Shown: positions 54,245 to 62,516 of the stretch, in pieces
Position numbering within the stretch: the stretch's first letter is position 1
Layout of the letters: the number at the start of each line of letters is the position of its first letter
Origin: Symbiodinium natans
Lineage: Eukaryota; Sar; Dinophyceae; Suessiales; Symbiodiniaceae
Direction: 5' to 3'
DNA: 64,000 nt
Assembly: GCA_905221605.1 (NCBI GenBank)
Contig: CAJNDS010002316.1
Location: 1 to 64,000 of the forward strand
Translations under genes and position numbers: made by a program
Notes under the pieces: model-generated
What the model saw: only the letters and a program-made list of their open reading frames with translations
Told to the model about the DNA's origin: nothing
Databases searched by the model: none

Positions 54245-55234
54245 CTACTCCGGGAGCTCGATATGGTCCGCCAGCAGCCAATCAGGATCGCTCAGCAATG
54301 CAGGCCACACCACATGCTCCGGGTCCTTGCCGATAACCGCCTGGCGGATTGTGAGGCCGGGGGCCCAGGGGTACTGCGTGCGTCCGTAGCCCTTGAAGGC
54401 GGTAAAGTGTGAGTCTTCGGAAAGGGCTTCTGTGACAGGAGGCACGCGATGATTGCCCCGCACCGAGTAGCACATCCGAAGGTGGTGCTGAAAGGTCTCT
54501 ACGTCCTTTCGTCCGCCATAGACTAAAATTCGTGTCTCCCCGCCCGTTGGGGCTGGCAGCAAAGAAGGCAGCCTAATGGGGCCCATGCAAACACAAGCCC
54601 GGAAGGTCGCATGGGCCTCGGAAATTGCAATCTGGTAGGTGATGGTTCCTCCAGAGCCAAGGCCCATGAGATATGTGGGCAAGGAGATGCGGCAACCTGG
54701 CTTTCAAAAAGGCCGTCATTGCCTGCGCATGGCCTGTGGCGGGACAAGCAGGCTCACCGCCTGCCTGGATGCTGCCTGACGGTGCTGCCTGGACCAAGGC
54801 AGTGTATACAATGGAAATTCTACCGCTCCTACTGGCCGTCCAACGTGATGCGAGCCCTTCCACAGATACTCGATGGCCCCTTGCCAAGGCAGTGGGTGCA
54901 TATTCTCCACATAGAAATGTCCACAACCAGGGAGGAGGAGCACTATCGAGTTGGCTTCCCCTGCATCCGCACTCGGCCGGGATACAACAAAGGGGAGGGT
55001 TGAACTGCCATGGCTCGCCGTAATCCAGGTGTTTTCACGCCCAGCTATGAGCGGAGGGGCGACCAATGGAGGAGGCTGCAGGTTCTCCAGGCCAAGGGGC
55101 TCTTGCAATGCCATGGCGAAGAAGAGGCAGCCTACCCAATTGATGGGGCAAGGTAGAGGAAGACTGGGCAGTCTTGCCTGAGAGCCGTGCCGTCCAGCGC
55201 AAAGAATGTCACACAACAACAAGCTTGCTCCCAA
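54245..55234 (-). pseudogene. Alpha/beta-hydrolase-like protein, frameshifted
   Basis: The first frame (55,234-54,716) carries SIVLLLPGCGHFYVENM and VEFPLYTLPWS. The second (54,682-54,245) carries TYLMGLGSGGTITYQIAI, TRILVYGGRKDVE and SEDSHFTAF. In order these resemble the oxyanion strand, nucleophile elbow, acid strand and His loop of an alpha/beta hydrolase, but the elbow reads GLGSGG, with Gly where the nucleophilic Ser is expected. A shift near 54,700 separates the halves. Confidence 0.4.
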
Positions 55235-55412
55235 CTTCCCCTGACTCAGCTCCCTTCAGTTGGAGACTACATCAGCAGTATAACATGATCAATGGTTGCA
55301 ACTTTCCAAATCGGTCAAGACAACAGCAAGACATTACAGGAATGCCGCATGACCATGGATAACGACCGATGTACTAGGCCGCCGTTTGTTCCGTATTCGC
55401 ACAAGGTCAGCG
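55235..55412. other. Short gap
   Basis: No feature recognised. Confidence 0.3.
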
Positions 55413-56105
55413 TTAGATGTCACTATCCGAATGCCGATTGTCCTCAAGCAGATGCATGGTCTCGTCATCTAAATGCTCGAGAATGTCGGTAGCAATACGT
55501 TCATCGAGGAAGCACGCTACCCACTCCAGAATGACGGCATTATCATTGGGGACAGCATCGGACATCGCTTGCAAAAGCAAATTGACTTTATCGGCAGTGA
55601 AACGCCATGCAAGCAAAAGATGCTGCTCCAAATGCGCTTTTATGAGGTAAATTGGAAAATCTTCCTGGCGATGCACAATGATTGGCCTGGCCCAGGCTAA
55701 AAGGGCATTCTGCTGTGGTCCAGGCGGACGTCTGAACATAGCCAGTAACGCCCCGTACTCCTGGGCAAGCTCGTTCCTCAAATCCTGCGAAAGATCTCGA
55801 AGGTGGTGTGCAAGCCAGGCACGATGACCTCCAACAGAGTGCGCGAGTTCGGCCGCAGCAACCATGGCGAGGGTCCGTTGATTAGGACGTCCTTGGGCTG
55901 CCGAGGCATCGCGGATTCCTTGCAGTACGAGGAGCTTGGTGAGCGATATCCAGCCAGCACTACAAGTGTGGCCGTGGCCTTCGAGGATGGGCTCGCTGGA
56001 AAAGATCTCCGGGTGTTCGTAAGGGTAGCATCTTTCCCAGTCACTGTCGCCATCTCCATTGACAGCAGTGTAAAGGCTGCCACCAATGACCAACGAAGCA
56101 GCCAT
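55413..56105 (-). CDS. Unidentified helical ORF
   Basis: 230 codons. After a short N-terminus the product is strongly helical (RTLAMVAAAELAHSVGGH, LRDLSQDLRNELAQEYGALL, AVILEWVACFLDERIATDIL) and acidic at the end (LEHLDDETMHLLEDN). No motif identified. Same strand as its neighbours. Confidence 0.45.
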   Translation of the reverse strand: MAASLVIGGSLYTAVNGDGDSDWERCYPYEHPEIFSSEPILEGHGHTCSAGWISLTKLLVLQGIRDASAAQGRPNQRTLAMVAAAELAHSVGGHRAWLAHHLRDLSQDLRNELAQEYGALLAMFRRPPGPQQNALLAWARPIIVHRQEDFPIYLIKAHLEQHLLLAWRFTADKVNLLLQAMSDAVPNDNAVILEWVACFLDERIATDILEHLDDETMHLLEDNRHSDSDI

Positions 56106-56226
56106 GCCGGGCAGTTAGTTCGGGGAGGGCAAGCGGGCGCCTGCTCCTGTGAGCCTTGGCGGCACAGAACAAGGGGGCAAGTTAGCGGGTAATACCATCA
56201 CTCCTTTATGTTCGCGGCTGAGAGGG

Positions 56227-56883
56227 CTATGAGCCACAGGAACAAACTGTCAATCCATGCGGGGGACTAGGGCGTGTGAGTGCGGGCGCACTTTTTTGCG
56301 AAATCCTGACAAACGCATTAAAGCCAGGTTGCTGTGCTGACCTGGCAGTTTCCAAATTCGTGTGCCTGGCAGCCTCCGCCCAGGCCTTCAAGGCCTCCTG
56401 CGACACCTGTCCGTGGACTTGGAGAAGTTCTTGGGGGTCCACCGCATATTTGGTTGCGGGGCACGTGGGCAGCTGATATGCACGACCGGCGAGAAAAGCC
56501 ACCATGGCTGCAGGAGGCACATTGACCTGTAGGTCTGTAATGCGATTGTCCGTCTTGGAAGCCCAAGACTACAGGCAGCCCGGCTGCTCGTCCCAAGGGA
56601 CCCTTTGGTGAGACTCAAAAGCTAGCAAAAGCGCCCCCAACCAGTAGTCTGGGTCGGAGTAACACAGCATGGCCGGAAAACTGGCATTGCTGACCTCTGG
56701 CACATCTGCGACAGCAAAGAAAAGATCAGCGATGTACTGGGCTGTAGTCAGAAACCCATACCCGACCAAAGAATCCGACAGCCTGGTTTTATCCAGCTGT
56801 GGTATTTGGCATGCTAGTATGTCCGCCAGATCAATGTGCTGTAGCGCTCCTGAAAGTCGCGCACTGCGTGATGATGGGGTCAT
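56227..56883 (-). CDS. Unidentified ORF with one in-frame TAG
   Basis: The frame from TPSSRSARLSGAL through SDSLVGYGFLTTAQYIADLF and CYSDPDYWLGALLLAFESH meets a single TAG at 56,569, then continues in the same frame for about 110 codons (VNVPPAAMVAFLAGRAYQLP, DPQELLQVHGQVSQEALKAW). Coding character is the same on both sides, so read-through, a recent nonsense change or a base error are all possible. No family recognised. Confidence 0.45.
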
Positions 56884-57080
56884 AGATTTTCAGGTAGGCC
56901 GCCGGGAAGGTCTCAGGCAGATGGAGGAGGGTGTCTGCAATGTCCAGTAAGGTGTCCGGTTCCTGGAGCTGGTGTGGCAGGAGCAACTCTTCATAGGTCC
57001 TATACGCTCGAAGTTGTTGTCCATGCGTCGTCAGATGAGTCGAATCATGCAAGCACATGTAGGGCCTGGGCTTCACGCTC
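56831..57080 (-). CDS. Start of the minus-strand block, unidentified
   Basis: SVKPRPYMCLHDSTHLTTHG, then LRAYRTYEELLLPHQLQEP and IADTLLHLPETFPAAYLK read as a real protein. Near 56,860 a one-base shift would continue it into the next ORF. To the right it dissolves into the atagacccctat repeat, so its true start is lost or lies in another exon. Confidence 0.4.
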
Positions 57081-57420
57081 CTCCCAAAATGGAAGATAGG
57101 TCTAAAACGTAGCCCCCTATCATAGACGTCGATAGACCCTATAGAGACCCCTATGGTTTTGGGATAGAGTCCTATTCCCTGAGCCTTCCCCGTCCGTGGT
57201 GGGACCCTATACATAGGACCTGTCCGTTTATGCATAGACACCTATGCATAGGCCCTATGCCTTTTCCAATAGACCCCTATGCATAGACCCTATCCCTGCC
57301 TATACCACCCCCCTATGCGGCATAGACCCCTATCCATTTTTGATAGGCCCCTACCCCCCTCCGGATAGACCCTATCCACAAACCCATAGACCCCTATGGT
57401 AACAAATGTATCACTTGTGC
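57080..57420. repeat. Degenerate 'atagacccctatg' repeat, copy 2
   Basis: About 15 imperfect phrases of catagacccctat and ccctatgcatag, the same family as 12,480-12,700. Confidence 0.75.
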
Positions 57421-57429
57421 TCGAGCGAG

Positions 57430-58080
57430 AGTTTAGGGTGTAGGGTTTTTGTAGGGTTTTGGGGGGGTTCAGAGTTTAGGGGTTTTTAGGGTTTAGGATT
57501 TCTTGTTCAGGCCTCAGAGCTTTTTAGGCTTTAGGGGTTTTCGGGTTTCGGGATTAGGGAGGGTTTCGGGTTTTTTGGGTTCTAGGGGGTTTTTTAGGGC
57601 TTACAGATTTTTAGGGTTTAGGGTTTTTTGGGGTTTAGGGTACAGGGATTCTTCCCCGCATGATGGGTTCGAAAAAGAATTAAGCGGGGGGGTTTGGGGG
57701 GGGCGCAGCCCCCCCCCATTTGAGACACACACACACTGCTCGCATGATGGGCTTGAAAAGACATACCTCTGTTTAGGTTTTTAGGACTTAAAGATTCTTA
57801 GGGTTTGGGTTTTTTTTTGGGGTTTAGGGTTTAGGGATTTTTTCCCCCCCCCCCCCCCATTTGCAAACACCACTCGCCTGATGGTTCGAAAAAGAATTAA
57901 GGGGGGGGGTTGGGGGGGGGGGGGGCCCCCCCCCCCCATTTGCGCACAGAATGCTCGCATGATGGGCTTGAAAAAATATGCCTATGCTTAGGGTTTTTAG
58001 AGTTTAGGGTTTTCGGGGTTTGCTGTTGAGAGTATTTTAGGGTTTAGGGCAAGGGGTTCTTAGGGTGTAGGGCTTATGGG
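57430..58080. repeat. Decayed telomere-like tract with two G/C hairpin units
   Basis: Scattered TTTAGGG/GGGTTTT units. Two copies of a ~110-bp unit (57,655-57,775 and 57,880-57,990) share cgcatgatgg(g)ttcgaaaaagaattaa, followed by a G-run, a short loop and a C-run that can pair as a long stem. Confidence 0.8.
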
Positions 58081-58379
58081 GTTCCGCTTACTGTTCGCGA
58101 GCGAATGGTGTTTTACCGCTTGCTTCCATATCGGCTCTTCGAAAAACGGTGTGGGCCGTTTGTTCGTGGTTTGCAACCCAAAAGGTTTCTGTTGCTTGTC
58201 ATGCTTGATTTTACGAACAGCAATTTGCGGAACTTAGCTTGCTGGAGATCTGTGTTTGCAGCGCTGGCTCCACAGCTCAGTGCAAAATTTTGAGGCTGGA
58301 GGCCGCATTCTAGTCTAGTGGCTCCTACCCAGGTGCTAAGGCTTTAGTTTCGTGCAAGCTTCCCGCGATCGGGAGGTGG

Positions 58380-58691
58380 ATGGACATATCTGCATCAAGT
58401 GCCTCCACATCGTCATCCGACGATTCTCGAGTGCCTGTGCCGTCCTTTGTCTTTGCGCCTGTTCGCATTCGACCCTTGCACTATCACGTGCCTGCCCTTC
58501 AGCGCCGTCTTGAGGCGCCGCCTGATATTCTCAGCTACATTGTTGAGCCTAGCTTCCGTGGCCTCCTCATTAGTCGGAGTGAAGGGGCCAGGTTCCTTCT
58601 CTGCCTCACGGTGTCTGACTGGAATCGGTTTGGTGCTGCTGCCCATTGGGTGCAGTCGTGTTACCGCCAGCTGCTTCCTCTCCCAGGTTGA
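58380..58691 (+). CDS. Small ORF upstream of the tyrosine recombinase
   Basis: 103 codons, protein-like (SFVFAPVRIRPLHYHVP, SRSEGARFLLCLTVSDWNRF). It overlaps the start of the recombinase ORF in another frame. No family recognised; it may be a leader ORF of the element. Confidence 0.35.
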   Translation: MDISASSASTSSSDDSRVPVPSFVFAPVRIRPLHYHVPALQRRLEAPPDILSYIVEPSFRGLLISRSEGARFLLCLTVSDWNRFGAAAHWVQSCYRQLLPLPG

Positions 58692-58705
58692 CTCGTTTTG
58701 CTGCC

Positions 58706-60048
58706 ATGTCTACTGACAGTCTGCCGGATATAATGGGGGATGATGGTTCGGTTGGCCTTGTCAGCGAAGATGATGGACCACCAGTCCTTCCTATTGCTCA
58801 CTTGGAGTTGCCTCCCTTTGGGCCTAGTGTGCAGTCCTCTGGACCTTTGTTCGTGTTGCCAAGGCCGTCGGATGCGGAAGATGATGCCCTAGATTGGGGA
58901 GATGATAACTCCCCCGTCTCAGCGATGGAAGACCTCTTGGTTGAAGTCGACCCTGGCATGTCTGAGCTCAGCTCTGAGCATACTTCATGCAAGTCATGTG
59001 TGCGTGATGACCTGCCGAGCCAGTCCGAGGAGCACGACGCCTCAGAGGCTGACCCTCAATTGTCCGAGACTGAGAAACTTCCTGTTGACGAGCCCCCGTC
59101 AAAAATGGCCCGTACCGTGGGTGATGTGTTCGCCGACAACTTTGTGCGTTTGGCGGATGGGGGCATGTCTGATGTTGTTTTGCCTTGGGAGCTGCCTGCT
59201 GTCAGTGCAATCTTTGGTGAGTCCTCGGTGTTTTCTGAACTCAAAATGCCAACCCTTTCAATGCGTGAGACGGGGATCTGGACCCCTCAGTCGCCTCCGT
59301 GCGATCCTTTCGCTTCCTTGGATGAATCGGAGGAGCCGTTCGTGTCTGGTGACCTCGCGTCCAATGTTTTCAAGGTCCTCTCTGATGTGGACGTTGATGC
59401 CCAGCAAAGTAAAGCAGTGAGACTTGCAGTTGATAAGTGGGTTGTTATCATGCGTAGAAATCGCAAAATGCATCCGGAGTGTGAGGTTGATCCGCTGGCC
59501 TTGGAGGCGTGTATTGGGTCAAGGGCTGCAGGAACTGCCTCCAAAAGGGCGGGTAGCATCCTCACGTTCCTGAGGTGGTTTGACACAATTGTTGGTGCCA
59601 ACCTCGACCCCTTTACTGACGACATGTTCTGGAGGTACATGCAGTTCCTAGATGGCTCGCAAGCCCCGCCCTCCAAAGCTTCGTCCTTCTTGTCGGCTTT
59701 GCGTTTTGCTTACTTCGTGATGGATGTTACTAACATCCCTAACAAGCTGAGTCGCAGGTGTGTTGGTGCGGCTGAGCGTATGTTGGCCAACCTTGGGGAT
59801 CTCAAGCAAGCTCCCCCGCTCACTGTGGCGCAGGTCCGCACCCTTCATTCACTGTTGCATGGACAAGGTACCTCGGATTGGGATCGGGCCTTTGCTGGAT
59901 ATTGTCTCCTGTGCTTATATGCGCGTGCTAGACAATCTGACTTCCGTAAAGTGGCATACGTGGACGTGGATGGAGAGGGTCGTGATGGCTACGTTGTAAT
60001 CCGAGTCAAGCAACATAAAACTGCCAGGGCAGCCAGAAGAGTTGCTCA
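58706..60048 (+). CDS. Tyrosine recombinase, N-terminal and core part
   Basis: Start chosen at MSTDSLPDIMG (58,706); an upstream ATG at 58,646 is also open. About 230 acidic, Ser-rich residues precede the core-binding helices (KRAGSILTFLRWFDTIVG, FWRYMQFLDGSQAPPSKA) and the first catalytic block (YCLLCLYARARQSDFRKV, with the first Arg), then IRVKQHKTARAARRVAQ. The frame then crosses the inversion point and ends as an artefact at 60,103. The second half is on the minus strand at 61,558-60,718. Confidence 0.75.
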
Positions 60049-60308
60049 GCGACGAGGCGGCGTATGCACGCCTTGCCTGCTGCATTGGCTCCAGGTGCGG
60101 TAGTGGTGCAAAAGGCATTGAACGCCGACTCGGGAATGACCTGTCCCGGCTGGCCCACAGCATAAGCCAGGTGGCCCAGGCTAGTAAATCCACCAACTCG
60201 AAGCTCAGCTAACACAGCATCGGGGCACTTGATCTCGCGGGCGCGCTGGAGGAAGTGGGCCTCAGACTCTATCAAGGAAGACATGGCACAGGAAGCTACG
60301 CAGTCCAA
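60049..60308 (-). CDS. Gag-like protein, N-terminal part (inverted)
   Basis: Begins MDCVASCAMSSLIESEAHFL; the second ATG (MSSLIES) is equally likely. It holds LAELRVGGFTSLGHLAYAVG and ends at IRRLVAE, the inversion point. The protein then continues on the plus strand at 61,559. Confidence 0.6.
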
Positions 60309-60717
60309 TCTACGAAGAAATCACCCTTGAACACCGCCAAAGAGCAACACCAAGAAGACACAGAACAAACACCTCACATCAAAGTACATCAAGTGACATG
60401 TCCGCTTTCAACTACTACGAGCCTGGGTTGAAACATCGCATTCACAATGCACCACACTCATGTTGCATGCATGGGCCCTGGGCCCCTAATGCCTATAAAG
60501 CCCCTTGGCTAGGCATTGGCACCATGTGCCACAAGGCTCATAAGGGACCATGTCCTTGCCTTGAATCCAACACTCCGACATTTAGCCGGCAACAGCACAT
60601 ACTGCAGCCCACATTGCCTCACATTAGCCCCTGGGCACACAAGTCGCTACCATGTAGCAAACTCTTTTCTTCATCACAGCGATCAGAAACGATCAAACGT
60701 CCTCCCGCCACAACACG

Positions 60718-61558
60718 TCATAGGTTGCGCTTACATGTGCGACATTCAGGATTCATAAGATCCTCCTCTGAAGGCAAGACATACATAGCCGTGCGCGGAC
60801 GTCCACACACTAGAATGTTGTCGCCATAGGCATGATGAAGAACTCCAGATCTGGAGTGTTTCACCCATGTACCAGTGCCTTGCACAGGGTTCACACCGGG
60901 AACAGACACACGGGCATCAACACGCACAGGACCCCGCGACGCTTGTGAATCACTTGATCCTGATGACTCACTCGAACTATCTGAGGACGATGACTCTTCT
61001 TCACCTGAGCTTTCAACCTTGATCGCAGGTGCCAAGGAGGCGGCAGAGTGAGCCTGAACAGACACCACACTTTTGCTCTGCAACGGCCCGCCAGGTGGAG
61101 GCGGTTGAGGAGGGAAAGCCCACATTTGTCCCCGGGCTGCATCCGGAGAAAACTCAAGCTGTCTGATGGCATCCAAGACCGTTTCCAGTTCCCGCACGGG
61201 CCCCATGCTTAGCTCAACAGAGTACACAGCTTCCGTTCCTTCAACAGCTGTGACATGCCTGCCTAAGCAAGACCGCACCTCCTTCTTGGACCCAGCCTTG
61301 CTGGCCCAAGAGATGCAAGTTCTCTTCAAGCTGTGCGAGGACACCACATTATCACCAAGCGCGAGCCTCAAGAAGGCGGAAACTTCCCCCGACGTAATGG
61401 CCCTGCGAGCCAGCACGCCATTGGCCAGTGGTGGACGGAAGAGGGCAGCACCAACATGTCCTTGCAACAGAAGACCAACTTTCTCAAAGGCACACTTGCA
61501 TGATTCAAACCACTCAGTGTCCGAGATTCCCCTCAAGGGAATCAAGATTGGGAGCATT
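60718..61558 (-). CDS. Tyrosine recombinase, C-terminal catalytic part (inverted)
   Basis: MLPILIPLRG leads to the catalytic half: SSHSLKRTCISWASKAG (HxxxR-type block), SCLGRHVTA (His), EAVYSVELSM (likely nucleophilic Tyr). After it come RELETVLDAIRQL, a Ser/Glu-rich linker and a C-terminal TWVKHSRSGVLHHAYG with CRTCKRN that may bind zinc. The stop at 60,718 would be the native one. Confidence 0.75.
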
Positions 61559-62516
61559 TGAGGCACAGACCTTAGTGTTGGCTGACCTGCGCCTGCAAGT
61601 TTCCGATCCGGAAGGCGCCTCCAGGAAAATGCCGGAGGCGGAACGGGAAAGGCGTTTGCAACAACTCAGAGGTCGTCTTCCAGGTGTGCTCATTGAGGGG
61701 GGCATGGAGCCTGGGAGATGTGTCTTGGAAGACTGCGTCAAGCAAGAATCTGCCAATCAGTTGAAGTACCTCAGCCCCGATCGCTGTGTGTCGCGAACAC
61801 ACGAAGTCACCCACTCAAAGGGCGCATCCCGCCAGCTTGAACTTGAGAGTTCCAAACTTGTTATCAAAGAAACAGATGATGCCATGAGTATGCCAACCCA
61901 TAGCGCACTGCAAGTTCAGGAGGCTCTCCGCCGCAGGGGCATCGCCTATGTGTTTGCCCAGTGCCTTTCGTTCAATGCCTACGAGAAGTACATCTCCCGC
62001 CTGTTCAGCAATCTCCACAGGGAGCCTCCCCCGGGTTTTGCGCGTTGCTCCGTTGCACAGTTGGTGGAAGCAGACAGACAAGTGTTTGTCCGCTTGATTG
62101 AACTGGGAGTCCAGCCTCGCGCTGCCGCAGATGGAAGCTTCCCTATGGATGATGCGTTGATCTCGGCGCTGGAAAGCTACCACGTTTCAATGGCCTTGAT
62201 ACCGCTTCCACAGAAGCAAGGCAATGGAAACAAGGAGCGCCGCGAGCTCAAGCGAAAGCTTGAGCCTGGTGACAAAAGGGTCAAGGGTGGACCCAAGGGT
62301 GGCGGCAAAGGCAAAGGCAAGTTCACCCTCGGCGCTCGCGTCCCAAAAGAGATCCTCCAGAAAGGCGGTGTGGCCAATGCTCCCACAGGTGAGCCCTTGT
62401 GTTTCGATTACAATCTGCACGGGGACAAGTGCAAGTGTTCCGCAGCCACATGCCCTCGCAAGCACCTGTGTTGCAAGTGTTTCCAGCCGCACCCTATCAA
62501 GGATCACAAGGAGTGA
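61559..62516 (+). CDS. Gag-like protein, C-terminal part with zinc knuckle
   Basis: From EAQTLVLADLRLQVSD through RLQQLRGRLPGVLIEG and YVFAQCLSFNAYEKYISRLF to a basic Gly/Lys stretch (GPKGGGKGKGKF) and a Cys/His cluster (LCFDYNLHGDKCKC, then CPRKHLCCKCFQPH) that fits one or two zinc knuckles. Ends in a single TGA at 62,514; the next base is C and the same frame stays open to the window edge. Likely the nucleic-acid-binding structural protein of the element. Confidence 0.65.

Larger units (their letters stand above)
60049..61558 (-). other. Inverted 1,510-bp segment of the DIRS-like element
   Basis: Bounded by CTCA (60,045-60,048) and TGAG (61,559-61,562). Flipping it restores RRVAQMLPIL in the recombinase and RRLVAEAQTLVLAD in the Gag-like protein, both in frame. 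60,309-60,717 inside it is the spacer between the two genes, with no ORF of note. Confidence 0.85.

Noticed and set aside
47515-57080. A third, 10-kb frame-exact inversion
   Set aside because: I looked for short inverted repeats and frame repair between about 47,515 and about 57,070 and found none; strand change alone is not enough.
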